Positions 1 through 8,180 of a DNA stretch of 64,000 nt are shown here, in pieces. The stretch's first letter is position 1, and each line of letters opens with the position of its first letter. A model generated the notes under the pieces. The model worked only from the letters and a program-made list of their open reading frames with translations. It was not told where the DNA came from and made no database searches. The DNA lies in assembly GCF_000429625.1 (NCBI RefSeq), contig NZ_AUCF01000005.1, positions 124,001 through 188,000 on the forward strand, written 5' to 3'. The position numbers and the translations under genes were made by a program. The stretch comes from Azospirillum halopraeferens DSM 3675. GTDB taxonomy: Bacteria; Pseudomonadota; Alphaproteobacteria; Azospirillales; Azospirillaceae.

Positions 1-429
1 GAAGCGGTCCAGGCCGTCGGTGTCCTTTGCGGCGAGGATCGCCTGCAACCGGTCCACGGCGTTGTCGACCGTGGCCATCAGGGATTTGGCCCGGTTCACC
101 AGCGCCTCCTCCTCCGGCACCAGGTGCGTACCGAGATAGGTGTTCCAGCGCTGCCGGATCTCCGCCATGGCGGTGGACACGGAACGCTGCCCTTCCTCCC
201 ACGAGACGTTGGCGTTGCGCACCTTGTGGGAGGCATCGACGATGAACACGGCGTAGGCGTCGGAGATGATCTTGAGATCGCGCAGCGGCACCACCCGGTC
301 GTCATGGACGGTGGCAAGGTTTCGGTTGGCCACCTGCAGGGCCCGCATGCCGACGATGTCGCTCACCACCAGCAGTCCACCCAGCGTGGCGAGTACGGCC
401 AGAAGAATGAACTGCACGGTCAGACGCAT
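1..429 (-). CDS. Methyl-accepting chemotaxis protein, N-terminal part (cut by window edge)
   Basis: Only the first 143 residues are visible; the gene runs off the left edge. The protein opens with one membrane segment (about residues 5-28), followed by a mostly helical periplasmic stretch resembling the four-helix-bundle sensor domain of chemoreceptors (VVPLRDLKIISDAY, then a conserved W in VSWEEGQRS). HAMP and signalling domains would lie outside the window. The ATG at 429 is preceded by a strong GGAGGAGAGG Shine-Dalgarno, which fixes the start. It is transcribed away from fixABCX and has its own AT-rich upstream region. Chemoreceptor is likely; a histidine kinase or cyclase with the same sensor is possible because the output domain is not seen. 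The ligand is unknown. Confidence 0.75.
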   Translation of the reverse strand, partial: MRLTVQFILLAVLATLGGLLVVSDIVGMRALQVANRNLATVHDDRVVPLRDLKIISDAYAVFIVDASHKVRNANVSWEEGQRSVSTAMAEIRQRWNTYLGTHLVPEEEALVNRAKSLMATVDNAVDRLQAILAAKDTDGLDRF

Positions 430-510
430 GTGGGCCTCTCCTCCGATCGGTTGCGGCACTTTGACGTTTGGACGGTCGGGCATAGCCGACGATACGTCAT
501 ACCGATGAAG

Positions 511-523
511 GTATCAATGATAC
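511..523. promoter_or_regulatory. Short palindrome upstream of the chemoreceptor gene
   Basis: GTATCAATGATAC has perfect six-base arms around one central base, in the AT-rich spacer (430-746) about 80 bp upstream of the chemoreceptor start. It overlaps a second inverted repeat, ATACC-N6-GGTAT (502-517 region). It could be an operator; no regulator can be assigned. Apart from this and the terminator at 675-710, I see nothing in the 317 bp spacer. Confidence 0.25.
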
Positions 524-674
524 TGAAACGCAAACGTCACAGATGCGACATGACCGGAACGAGGCGGATTGCCGCATCTCCGGGATTATTTCTTGTTCAT
601 TACTGGATTGAAATAAATCTGCATCGGACCAAATCTTGCGCAACTGGCTAAGATTCGGGCATGCGTGTCGCACG

Positions 675-710
675 AAAAAACCCCTATCCCGATTGGGAAA
701 GGGGTTTTTT
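675..710 (-). terminator. Rho-independent terminator of the fixABCX operon
   Basis: A 16-bp inverted repeat (AAAAAACCCC-TATCCC / GGGAAAGGGGTTTTTT) with one mismatch and a four-base loop GATT lies 37 bp beyond the fixX stop codon. On the minus strand the stem ends in a run of T, the classic intrinsic-terminator layout. The A-run on the other side means it could also work in the plus direction, but no plus-strand gene ends here. Confidence 0.85.
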
Positions 711-746
711 GCTGAGGTCCGGGAGAGTCAACCGATGACGGAACGG

Positions 747-1046
747 TCAGCCGAACTTGTAGCTGATGCCGTAGCCGCCGCGCGGGTAGTCCCAGAGGAT
801 GTTGCCCTTGTCCTGGCAGACCACCCGGCAGGTGCCGCACTCCAGGCAACCGTCGGTGGCAAGGCTGACGCCACCGGCCTCGTCCCTGGTGTAGCAGGCG
901 GCCGGGCAGCACCAGGTGCAGGGCTGCGTGGCACAGCTCCGGCACGCCGCCTCTTCCTTGATGCGGATGTGCGGACGGCTTTCGTCGACGATGTAGCGGT
1001 TCTGGTAGAGCTTGTCTTCGACCTTGATCGTCATGATGTGGCTCAT
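747..1046 (-). CDS. fixX: Ferredoxin-like protein FixX
   Basis: The 99-residue small iron-sulfur partner of FixABC. Cysteines occur in the FixX pattern: CRSC and CTWCCPAAC around residues 35-51, then CLECGTCRVVC at 67-77, which fit a [4Fe-4S] ferredoxin domain. FixX passes electrons from the FixABC flavoprotein complex toward nitrogenase, via ferredoxin or flavodoxin. The start ATG overlaps the fixC stop (ATGA), so translation is probably coupled; an in-frame ATG four codons later is an alternative. It is the last gene of the operon and is followed by a strong terminator. Confidence 0.95.
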   Translation of the reverse strand: MSHIMTIKVEDKLYQNRYIVDESRPHIRIKEEAACRSCATQPCTWCCPAACYTRDEAGGVSLATDGCLECGTCRVVCQDKGNILWDYPRGGYGISYKFG

Positions 1047-2344
1047 CGGAAGGCCCTCGCCAGCTTGATCGCGTCGCCCATCAGACCGAAGAAGGAGCGC
1101 TTCTTGACGAAGGAGCGCATGATTTCCTTCTCCTTGGTCAGCTTGTCGACGCTGTCCACGGTGAACAGGTTGTGCGCGGCGCCGTTCAGCAGGTCGGGGT
1201 AGGCCCCGAAGAACTGCTTGTTGGCGTGCATGATGTCGGGCAGGTCCCGGTACTTCTTCAGGTCCTTCATGACGAAGGAGTCGTCCAGCTTGCGCCGGTA
1301 GGCGGCCAGGTTGGCCGCGGTCATCGGCCGGCCGGCGCGCTTCAGCTCGATGATGGTCTCGGCCGCCATGCGGCCCGACGCCATGGCGAGGTTGGAGCCC
1401 TCGCGGTGGGCGGCGTTGTTGAAGTGGGCGGCGTCGCCCACCGCCAGCCACCCGTCGCCGGTGAGCTGCGGCACCGCGTTGTAGCCGCCCTCGGGGATCA
1501 TGTGGGCGGCGTATTCCTTCATCTCCGCCCCTTCGATCAGGGGCTTGATCACCGGGTGGTTCTTCAGGTCCTCCAGCAGCTTGTAGGGGGCCACCCCGGC
1601 CTGCTTGAAGTCCGAGACCAGGCAGCCGATGCCGATGGTGAGCGACTCCTTGTTGGTGTAGAGGAAGGCGGTGCCGACCATCCCCTTGGTCACCTTGCCC
1701 ATGATCTCGATGACGACACCTTCCTCGTCCTTCAGGCCGAAGCGCTGCTGGATCAGGTCGGGGTCGATGAACAGGATCTCCTTGACCGCCAGGGCCACGT
1801 TCTGCGGCGCCAGCTCCTGATGCAGGCCGGCGCGCTTGGCGAGCAGGGCGTTGACGCCGTCGGCCATCACCACCACGTCCGCGTGGATCTCGCCGCCCAC
1901 CCGGTCGGTCTTCACGCCGTAGACCTTGCCCGAGGCGTCGCGCAGCAGCTCGGTCACCGTGGTTTCGCAGATCTGCAAGGCACCGGCCTTGCGGATGCGC
2001 TCGGAGAACCACTTGTCGATGTTGGCGCGGATGATGGTGTAGCGGTTGGGGGCGTCGGTGTTGAAGGCGTCGGAGCGGTAGTTGGTGCCGATGTAGCTGT
2101 CGTCGCCCAGCAGCCAGATCCGCTGTTCGATGATGTGCCGCTCGGTGGGGCAGTCATCGCGGAAATCCGGAATGATCTTCTCCAGCTCCGCGGCGTACAT
2201 GATGCCGCCCTGGACGTTCTTGGCGCCGGGGTATTCCCCGCGCTCAAGCTGCAACACGTTCATCCCGGCCTTGGCCAGCGTGTAGGTGGCGGCGTTGCCG
2301 GACGGGCCGGCGCCGACGACGATGGCATCGAACTTCTCGACCAT
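1043..2344 (-). CDS. fixC: Electron-transfer flavoprotein-quinone oxidoreductase FixC
   Basis: A 433-residue FAD flavoprotein, the usual length for FixC. The N-terminus carries the dinucleotide-binding fold (VVGAGPSGNAATYTLAKAG, residues 10-28), and a late GDAAHFNNAAHREGSN block completes the FAD site. FixC belongs to the ETF-QO family and, with FixAB, bifurcates electrons: NADH is oxidised while quinone and a low-potential acceptor are reduced. The start has a GAGGAGG Shine-Dalgarno. It sits between fixB (19 bp gap) and fixX (4 bp overlap) in the order A-B-C-X. Confidence 0.96.
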   Translation of the reverse strand: MVEKFDAIVVGAGPSGNAATYTLAKAGMNVLQLERGEYPGAKNVQGGIMYAAELEKIIPDFRDDCPTERHIIEQRIWLLGDDSYIGTNYRSDAFNTDAPNRYTIIRANIDKWFSERIRKAGALQICETTVTELLRDASGKVYGVKTDRVGGEIHADVVVMADGVNALLAKRAGLHQELAPQNVALAVKEILFIDPDLIQQRFGLKDEEGVVIEIMGKVTKGMVGTAFLYTNKESLTIGIGCLVSDFKQAGVAPYKLLEDLKNHPVIKPLIEGAEMKEYAAHMIPEGGYNAVPQLTGDGWLAVGDAAHFNNAAHREGSNLAMASGRMAAETIIELKRAGRPMTAANLAAYRRKLDDSFVMKDLKKYRDLPDIMHANKQFFGAYPDLLNGAAHNLFTVDSVDKLTKEKEIMRSFVKKRSFFGLMGDAIKLARAFR

Positions 2345-2363
2345 GTCCCTGGTCCTCCTCGTC

Positions 2364-3449
2364 TCAGCTCGCCAGCCGGTTGACGGACAGCTTCCGGGAG
2401 AAAGCGTCGGTCAGGGCGGGCAGGATCTTCAGCGCGTCCCCGACGATGCCGTGGTGGGCGAAGTCGAAGATCGGCGCGTTGGGGTCGGTGTTGATGGCCA
2501 GGATCAGGTCGGACTTCTCCATGCCGACCCGGTGCTGGATGGCGCCGGAGATGCCGGCGGCGATGTAGAGGGTGGGCCGCACCGTCTTGCCGGTCTGCCC
2601 GACCTGCCGGTCGTTGCCGACCCAGCCCGCCTGCACCAGCGGCCGCGACACGCCGACCTCGGCGCCCAGCACCCGCGCCAGGTCCCACACCAGGGACATG
2701 TTCTCAGCCTTCTGCAGGCCCTTGCCGGCGGCGACGATGATGTCGGCGAAGGCCAGTTGGGCCTCGTTGCGCTCGCTGTCGGGGATGAAGCTCAGCACCT
2801 TGGTGACGAAATCCTCCTCCGCCAGGTCCGGTGTCACCTCGATGACCTGCCCCGTCCGCGTCTCGTCGCGGTCGGGCATGGCCATGACGCGCGGGCGCAC
2901 CGTGGCCATCTGCGGCCGGTAGGCCAGCGTCTGGATGGTGCACAGCAGCGTGCCGCCGAAGGTCGGGCGGGTGGCCGCCAGGCTGCGGTTCTCGGCGTAG
3001 ATGTCCAATTCGGTGCAGTCGGCGGTCAGACCGGTGGCCAGCGTGGTGGCGATGGCGCCCGCCAGGTCGCGGCCCAGCGTGGTGGCGCCCAGCAGCACGA
3101 TCTCCGGCTTGAAGGTGTTGACCACGTCGGTCATCACCCGGGCGTAGGGGTCGGTGCGGTAATCGGCCAGCACCGGGTGCGTGACCTTGTAGACCACGTC
3201 CGCGCCGTAGCCGAAGGACTCGCCGCAGATGCGCTCCAGATCGGGGCCGGCGGCGCCCAGCACGACGGCGCCCACCTCGACGCCCAGCTTGTCGGCCAGC
3301 TTGCGGGCCTCGCCCACCAGCTCCCACGACACGGAATGGGCGGCGCCCCGCTCCTGCTCCACGATCACCCACACGCCCTTGTAGGCCTTCAGATGCTCGG
3401 GCAACTGGAAGCGGCGGCCCTGCGGCTTGCTCGGTGCGGCTTCGCTCAT
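2364..3449 (-). CDS. fixB: Electron-transfer flavoprotein alpha subunit FixB
   Basis: A 361-residue ETF alpha subunit. The C-terminal FAD-binding domain shows the family pattern: [32 protein letters not shown], then [21 protein letters not shown] near residue 320-340. It pairs with FixA in the bifurcating Fix complex in the cytoplasm. The ATG at 3449 has a purine-rich GAGAGAG Shine-Dalgarno. A 38 bp gap separates it from fixA upstream. Position within fixABCX distinguishes it from the housekeeping etfA. Confidence 0.95.
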   Translation of the reverse strand: MSEAAPSKPQGRRFQLPEHLKAYKGVWVIVEQERGAAHSVSWELVGEARKLADKLGVEVGAVVLGAAGPDLERICGESFGYGADVVYKVTHPVLADYRTDPYARVMTDVVNTFKPEIVLLGATTLGRDLAGAIATTLATGLTADCTELDIYAENRSLAATRPTFGGTLLCTIQTLAYRPQMATVRPRVMAMPDRDETRTGQVIEVTPDLAEEDFVTKVLSFIPDSERNEAQLAFADIIVAAGKGLQKAENMSLVWDLARVLGAEVGVSRPLVQAGWVGNDRQVGQTGKTVRPTLYIAAGISGAIQHRVGMEKSDLILAINTDPNAPIFDFAHHGIVGDALKILPALTDAFSRKLSVNRLAS

Positions 3450-3487
3450 GGCGTCTCTCTCGAATGGGGGGTGACGGGGGCGGGCGT

Positions 3488-4339
3488 TCAGGCGCCGGCG
3501 GCGGCGCGGGCCAGCAGGCCGGCGGCCAGCTTGGGCTGGGCGGCGAAGATGGTCTCCACCGCGGCGGCGGCGACGCCGGCGGGCTCACCGCCCTCGGCCT
3601 CGATGAACTTGGCCTTCTCGGCGCGGGGCTTGGGCACGAAGACCTTGGACACCACGGTGGGGGAGCCCTTGAGGCCGACCTTGGTCTCGTCCTCCACGCA
3701 GTCGTCCTTGCTCCACACCCTGATCTCGGTGCGGGCGGCGCGGAACAGGTCGTCCATGGTGCCGAAGCGGATGGTGTTGGTTCCCTCCAGCATGGTGATC
3801 ATCACCGGCAGGGCCGTCTTCAGCACCTGCACCCCGCCTTCGGACCGGCGCTGCACGGTGATCTCCCGCTTCGCAAGGTCCAGGTCCACGACGGACGAGA
3901 TGTAGGTGAGCTGCCGGAGCCCCAGGCGCGTGGCGATGCCGGGGCCGACCTGGGCGGTGTCGCCGTCGACGGTCTGCTTGCCGCAGAACACCATGTCGAC
4001 CGGCTCCTCCTCGCCCAGCTTGCGGATCGCCGCGGACAGCGCGTAGGAGGTGGCCAGGGTGTCGGAGCCCGCGAACTTGCGGTCGGTCAACAGCACCGCC
4101 TGGTCCGCCCCGAACGACAGCGCCTTGCGCAGCGCCGCCTCGGCCATCGGCGGTCCCATGGTCAGCATGGTGACGCGCGCGCCGGTCTTGTCCTTGATGC
4201 GCAGCGCTTCTTCCAGCGAGAAGAGGTCGTAGGGATTGATGATCGCCGGCACGCCCTGGCGCATGATGGTGTTGGTCACCGGGTGGATTCTTATCTGGGT
4301 GCTGTCGGGCACCTGCTTGATACAGACGACGATGTGCAT
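3488..4339 (-). CDS. fixA: Electron-transfer flavoprotein beta subunit FixA
   Basis: A 283-residue ETF beta subunit starting [18 protein letters not shown], the typical FixA opening. I chose the ATG at 4339 because it follows AGGAGA and matches family starts; upstream in-frame codons lie in the promoter region. FixA is the first gene of the operon and carries the ETF-beta signature in the [21 protein letters not shown] stretch ([18 protein letters not shown]). Its transcription should start about 40 nt upstream at the sigma-54 promoter (4389-4404), under NifA. Confidence 0.96.
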   Translation of the reverse strand: MHIVVCIKQVPDSTQIRIHPVTNTIMRQGVPAIINPYDLFSLEEALRIKDKTGARVTMLTMGPPMAEAALRKALSFGADQAVLLTDRKFAGSDTLATSYALSAAIRKLGEEEPVDMVFCGKQTVDGDTAQVGPGIATRLGLRQLTYISSVVDLDLAKREITVQRRSEGGVQVLKTALPVMITMLEGTNTIRFGTMDDLFRAARTEIRVWSKDDCVEDETKVGLKGSPTVVSKVFVPKPRAEKAKFIEAEGGEPAGVAAAAVETIFAAQPKLAAGLLARAAAGA

Positions 4340-4388
4340 CCCGGTCTCCTGAATGGGCTTGCGTCCTAGCGCGCGGCACTGTGCTGAC

Positions 4389-4404
4389 AGCAAGCCGCGT
4401 GCCA
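4389..4404 (-). promoter_or_regulatory. Sigma-54 (RpoN) -24/-12 promoter of fixABCX
   Basis: Read on the minus strand the sequence is TGGCAC-N5-TTGCT, an essentially perfect RpoN promoter with GG and GC separated by 10 bases. It lies about 50 bp upstream of the fixA ATG, giving a leader of about 40 nt. With the two activator sites further upstream (4483-4526) it accounts for the function of the 419 bp spacer between fixA and the next gene. The rest of the spacer holds the terminator at 4687-4707 and nothing else I recognise. Confidence 0.93.
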
Positions 4405-4482
4405 GCCGGAGACGTCACTCTATCCCTCTGATTTCACGGGGATACTGCCCGACCGGAGAGGTTTCGGGCAGGTGCGCGGGCA

Positions 4483-4498
4483 TGTCGCAATTCCGACA
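4483..4498. promoter_or_regulatory. NifA upstream activator sequence, promoter-proximal copy
   Basis: TGTCGCAATTCCGACA matches the NifA consensus TGT-N10-ACA exactly and is otherwise a good palindrome. Its centre is about 90 bp upstream of the -24 element, within the range normal for NifA enhancer sites. Together with the sigma-54 promoter it indicates NifA control. Confidence 0.88.
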
Positions 4499-4510
4499 CG
4501 CGGGGTGTTT

Positions 4511-4526
4511 TGTCGGGTTCGGGACA
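4511..4526. promoter_or_regulatory. NifA upstream activator sequence, distal copy
   Basis: TGTCGGGTTCGGGACA is a second exact TGT-N10-ACA match. Its centre is 28 bp from the first site, so it is not quite on an integral number of helical turns (about 2.7). Two tandem sites upstream of a strong sigma-54 promoter make NifA control well supported, although the second site alone could occur by chance. Confidence 0.78.
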
Positions 4527-4686
4527 GGGAAAGTGCGGTTACTTTCCCTATGACGGTGTCGTCGGGCGGCCGGCGGCAACGGCGGCCGGCGCCGATCGAT
4601 TCCGTCACCACCTTCCGGTCCGCCGTCCCGGTCGACGACGCCCGCCGGGTTCTCGGGAGCGGGTAAGGGGCGAATTCAAAAAGAGA

Positions 4687-4707
4687 GGGGCTCCGCAGCG
4701 GAGCCCC
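4687..4707 (-). terminator. Intrinsic terminator after the N-carbamoyl-D-amino acid hydrolase gene
   Basis: GGGGCTCCG and CGGAGCCCC form a nine-base stem with a three-base loop. On the minus strand it is followed by CTCTCTTTTTG, a T-rich tract. It lies 51 bp past the stop codon of the gene at 4759-5688 and ends the carbamoylase/TRAP gene cluster. Confidence 0.8.
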
Positions 4708-4758
4708 TTTTCCATCGTCCCATCCCTCAGCCTTCGGATCGCCCTCCGGCCTTCCCCC

Positions 4759-5688
4759 TCAACCGCACCACCCCGCGTACTGGTCCGGCCGGCGGTGGAG
4801 GGCGAAGTTGAAGACGTTCCGCTTGATCTCGTCGCAGCGCGCGAGGTCGACGTCATGGACGATCACCTCGTCGCCCACCGTGGCGCATTGAGCGACGATT
4901 TCGCCGGTGGGGGCGATGATGCAGCTCTGGCCCAGGAGGTCGCAGCCCTCCTCGCGGCCGGCCTTGGCGACGCCGACCACCCAGGTACCGTTCTGGTAGG
5001 CGCCGGCCTGCATGACCAGATGGTTGTGGAATCCCTGAAGGTGGTCGTGCTGCGGCACCGGCGGGTAGTGCAGCGGCGTGTTGTAGCCCAGCAGCACCAG
5101 CTCCGCCCCCTGAAGGGCCATGGTGCGGTAGGTCTCCGGCCAGCGGCGGTCGTTGCACAGGCACATCCCGACCCGGCCGCCGAAGGCGTCCCACACCGGA
5201 AAGCCCTGCTCGCCCGGCTCGAAATAGCGCTTCTCCAGGTGCTGGAAGGCGCGCCACGGCTCGTGCTCGCGGTGGCCCGGCAGGTGGACCTTGCGGTAGC
5301 GGCCAACCACCCCGCCCTGCCCGTCCACCAGGATCGCGCTGTTGAACCGCCGGGTGCGCCCGCCCTCGCGGGTCAGCTCGGCGAAGCCGAGATAGAAGCC
5401 GACGCCCAGCCGCGCCGCCTCGCGGAACAGGGGCCGCGTGTCGGGACCGGGCATCTCCGTCTCGAAGAAGCCGTCGATCTCCGCCTGGTCCGCCATGAAC
5501 CAGCGGGGAAAGAAGGTGGTCAGCGCCAGCTCGGGATAGACCACCAGGGTGGCGCCGCGGGCGTGCGCCCGGTGCAGCAGGGCGATCAGGCGGGCCACCA
5601 CGGCGGCGCGGCTCTCACCGCGGGCGATGGGGCCGAGCTGGGCGGCGGCGACGGTGACGATGCGGGGGGAAGGGGTGCTCATGGGCAT
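4759..5688 (-). CDS. N-carbamoyl-D-amino acid hydrolase (nitrilase superfamily)
   Basis: Up to 309 residues. The whole length follows the Agrobacterium D-carbamoylase pattern (PELALTTFFPRW, KVHLPGH, LEKRYFEPG, CNDRRWPET, NTPLHYPPVPQHDHL, FHNHLVMQAG). The catalytic triad is visible as Glu53, Lys133 and Cys178. The enzyme removes a carbamoyl group from N-carbamoyl-D-amino acids, giving the free amino acid, CO2 and ammonia; it is cytoplasmic. Start: ATG at 5688 or, with better Shine-Dalgarno spacing (GCAGG), ATG at 5682. It lies 7 bp after a second, unrelated carbamoylase and close to a diaminopropionate lyase, so its real substrate may be a ureido acid other than hydantoin-derived ones. Confidence 0.88.
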   Translation of the reverse strand: MPMSTPSPRIVTVAAAQLGPIARGESRAAVVARLIALLHRAHARGATLVVYPELALTTFFPRWFMADQAEIDGFFETEMPGPDTRPLFREAARLGVGFYLGFAELTREGGRTRRFNSAILVDGQGGVVGRYRKVHLPGHREHEPWRAFQHLEKRYFEPGEQGFPVWDAFGGRVGMCLCNDRRWPETYRTMALQGAELVLLGYNTPLHYPPVPQHDHLQGFHNHLVMQAGAYQNGTWVVGVAKAGREEGCDLLGQSCIIAPTGEIVAQCATVGDEVIVHDVDLARCDEIKRNVFNFALHRRPDQYAGWCG

Positions 5689-5695
5689 CCTGCGG

Positions 5696-6937
5696 TCAGG
5701 CGGCGAGGTCCAGCAGGACCCGCAGCAGCACGTTGGCCCCGGCCTCCAGTTGGGCGGGGTCGGTGTGTTCGGCGACGTTGTGGCTGATCCCGTCCCGCGA
5801 GGGCACGAAGATCATCCCGGTCGGCGCGTTGGGGGCGAACATCTGGGCATCGTGGCCGGCGCCGCTGGGCAGCCGGCGCACGGTGAGGCCGAGGCCCCGC
5901 GCCGTGCGCTCCACCAGCTCCACGACCGCGGGGTCGAAGGGCACGGGGGCGAAGCGGGCGAGGCGGCGGGTGGTAATGCCCACCCCCTCCGCCGCGGCCA
6001 GGCGGTCGATGGCGTCGGCCAGCAGCGCTTCGGCCCGTTGCAGCACGGCGTCGTCGGTGTTGCGCAGATCGACGGTGAGCGTGGCGCGGCGCGCAACCAC
6101 GTTGATCAGGTTGGGCTCCGGCACGATCACGCCGACGGTGCCCACCTGCGGCGGGCCGAGGCGCGTGGCGATGGCGCGCACCTCCACCGCCAGCGCCGCC
6201 GCCGCATAGGCGGCGTCGCGGCGCAGGTCCATGGGCGTGGTGCCCGCGTGGTTGGACACGCCCTCCACCACCACCTCGGTCCAGGAAATGCCCTGCACCC
6301 CGGTCACGGCGCCGATGGCGATGCCCTCGCGGTCCAGCACCGGCCCCTGCTCGATGTGCAGCTCCACGAAGGCGGCGGCGCGCTGCGCACCCACCGGCTC
6401 CGGCCCGGCGTAGCCGATGCGCGCCAGCGCGTCGCCGACGCGCACGCCGTCGCGGTCGCGGGCGTCCAGGGCTTCGTCCAGGGCCAGGCTGCCCTGGTGG
6501 ACGGCGCTGCCCATCATATCCGGGGCGAAGCGCGCCCCCTCCTCGTTGGTGAAGACGCCGACGGCCAGGGGCTTGCGGGTGGTGATGCCGGCCTCGTTCA
6601 GGGTCTGCACCACCTCCAGCCCGGCGAGAACGCCGAGGCAGCCGTCGTAGCGCCCGCCGGTCGCCACCGTGTCGATGTGCGACCCCGTCATCACCGGCGG
6701 CCCGTCCTCAAGCCCGGGGCGCACCCCCACCACGTTGCCGATGGCGTCCACGGTGACGGCAAGGCCGAGGTCGCGCATCCAGCCCGTCACCAGGTCGCGC
6801 CCGGCGCGATCCTCGTCGGTGAGCGCCAGGCGGCGGCAGCCGCCGCCGTCGATGGCGCCGACCCGGGCCAGCCGCTCCAGCCGGTCCAGCAGTCGGGTGC
6901 CGGACACCGCGGGCAGGTTGGAGGCGGCGCCGGTCAT
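5696..6937 (-). CDS. Zn-dependent N-carbamoyl-L-amino acid hydrolase / allantoate amidohydrolase family (M20)
   Basis: A 413-residue metallo-amidase of the M20 carbamoylase family. Metal ligands are visible as GSHIDTV (His87), GGRYDGCLG (Asp98), NEEG (Glu132/133) and HIEQGP near residue 195; the dimerisation lid includes GVSNHAGTTPMDLRRDA. Family members hydrolyse N-carbamoyl-L-amino acids, beta-ureidopropionate or allantoate, and sequence alone does not settle which. Its start overlaps the stop of the lyase gene upstream by 4 bp, so the two are translationally coupled. No hydantoinase gene is in view, which argues against a simple hydantoin pathway. Confidence 0.85.
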   Translation of the reverse strand: MTGAASNLPAVSGTRLLDRLERLARVGAIDGGGCRRLALTDEDRAGRDLVTGWMRDLGLAVTVDAIGNVVGVRPGLEDGPPVMTGSHIDTVATGGRYDGCLGVLAGLEVVQTLNEAGITTRKPLAVGVFTNEEGARFAPDMMGSAVHQGSLALDEALDARDRDGVRVGDALARIGYAGPEPVGAQRAAAFVELHIEQGPVLDREGIAIGAVTGVQGISWTEVVVEGVSNHAGTTPMDLRRDAAYAAAALAVEVRAIATRLGPPQVGTVGVIVPEPNLINVVARRATLTVDLRNTDDAVLQRAEALLADAIDRLAAAEGVGITTRRLARFAPVPFDPAVVELVERTARGLGLTVRRLPSGAGHDAQMFAPNAPTGMIFVPSRDGISHNVAEHTDPAQLEAGANVLLRVLLDLAA

Positions 6938-8100
6938 GCGGCCCCCGCGACCGACGCGGCGGGGCGGCCGACCAGCTCCTCGTACAGGTCGGGATCGGTG
7001 GCGCCCTCGGTGCCGAAGACCAGCACCCGTGCGTCCGGGCCCAGGCCCAGCTTGGCCCGGGCCGGCGGGTCCTGCGCCGCGGCCAGGGCCACCGCCAGGC
7101 CGGCGACGGCGGACTCGCCGGCGACCAGCGGCGGGTCACCGTCCACCCCGTCGGCCAGCAGGCGCATCACCGCCACCGCGGCGTCGTCGGGGATGGCGGT
7201 GAAGAAGGGAGCGGCCGGCTCCAGGATCTCCCAGGCCAGTTCCGACACCTCGCCGCAGGCCAGCCCGGCCATCAGCGTGTTCAGGTCGCCGGGCACCGCG
7301 ACGCGGCGGCCGGCGGCGGCGCTGCGGAACAGGCAGTCGGCGCGGTCGGGCTCGGCCACCACGAAGACCGGCCGGCGGGCGCCGTAGCGCTGCCAGAGCT
7401 GGGCGCACACGGCGGCGGCCAGGCCGCCGACACCGCCCTGCACGAAGACGTGGGTCGGCGGGGCGGGGATCTGCTCCAGCGCCTCCTCCGCCATCACCGT
7501 GTAGCCCTGCATGACGTCGCGGGGAATGTCGCGGTAGCCGTCGTAGGAGGTGTCGGAGACCACGTGCCAGCCGTTGCGGGCGGCGGCCTCCGCCGCGGCG
7601 CGCACGCTGTCGTCATAGGTGCCGGCGGTGCGGATCACCTCGGCGCCGTAGGCGGCGATGGCGGCGCGGCGCCCCTCGCTGACGGTGGCGTGGATGAAAA
7701 TGACGCAGCGGCAGCCGAACTGCCGCGCCCCCCACGCGACGGAGCGGCCGTGGTTGCCGTCGGTGGCGCAGCACACGGTGATCTCCGCCGGGTGCCGGTC
7801 GGGCCGGCTGCGCAGCAGGCGCAGCACCGCGTAGGCGCCGCCCAGCGCCTTGAAGCTGCCCAGGCCGAACCGCCCGGATTCGTCCTTGTAGCGGATGTCG
7901 GCGACGCCGGCGGCGGCGGCCAGGCCGGGCAGCGCCACCAGCGGCGTCGGCGCGTAGCCCGGCCACGACGCGATCTCGCGCCGCGCCGCCGCCAGCCCCG
8001 CCGGCGACAGGATGGCGCACTGGCGCGGCCCGTAGAGGGCGTCCGGAGAGGCGGCGGGATTGGCGATCAGCCGCAGGCCGTGGAGCGTGGGGAGGGTCAT
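6934..8100 (-). CDS. Diaminopropionate ammonia-lyase (PLP)
   Basis: A 388-residue fold-type II PLP enzyme. The pyridoxal lysine is Lys84 in RFGLGSFKALGGAYA, followed by ATDGNHGRSVAWGA and the glycine-rich QGGVGGLAAAV. These match diaminopropionate ammonia-lyase (YgeX/DpaL), which converts 2,3-diaminopropionate to pyruvate and two ammonia. A threonine or serine dehydratase is the alternative, but the length and motif set fit YgeX better. I chose ATG 8100 because the sequence from there matches family starts; its Shine-Dalgarno is weak. It is followed directly by the two carbamoylases and preceded by TRAP transporter genes. Confidence 0.88.
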   Translation of the reverse strand: MTLPTLHGLRLIANPAASPDALYGPRQCAILSPAGLAAARREIASWPGYAPTPLVALPGLAAAAGVADIRYKDESGRFGLGSFKALGGAYAVLRLLRSRPDRHPAEITVCCATDGNHGRSVAWGARQFGCRCVIFIHATVSEGRRAAIAAYGAEVIRTAGTYDDSVRAAAEAAARNGWHVVSDTSYDGYRDIPRDVMQGYTVMAEEALEQIPAPPTHVFVQGGVGGLAAAVCAQLWQRYGARRPVFVVAEPDRADCLFRSAAAGRRVAVPGDLNTLMAGLACGEVSELAWEILEPAAPFFTAIPDDAAVAVMRLLADGVDGDPPLVAGESAVAGLAVALAAAQDPPARAKLGLGPDARVLVFGTEGATDPDLYEELVGRPAASVAGAA

Positions 8101-8180
8101 GGGGTCTTCGGTCGTTGTCTTGTGCGTGCGGTGGGGATGGGGGTGGTCGCCCCGGCGCCCCGGCGCGACCACGCGCCTCG

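Noticed and set aside
2286..3905. 539-codon plus-strand frame across fixB and fixA
   Set aside because: Antisense to two well-identified genes; no domain.
747..4339. Assuming a nif gene island around fixABCX
   Set aside because: No nif gene lies in the window; the genes on both sides are unrelated.
4759..6937. Standard hydantoin-utilisation (hyu) operon
   Set aside because: No hydantoinase or hydantoin racemase is present, and a diaminopropionate lyase is, so the label would mislead.
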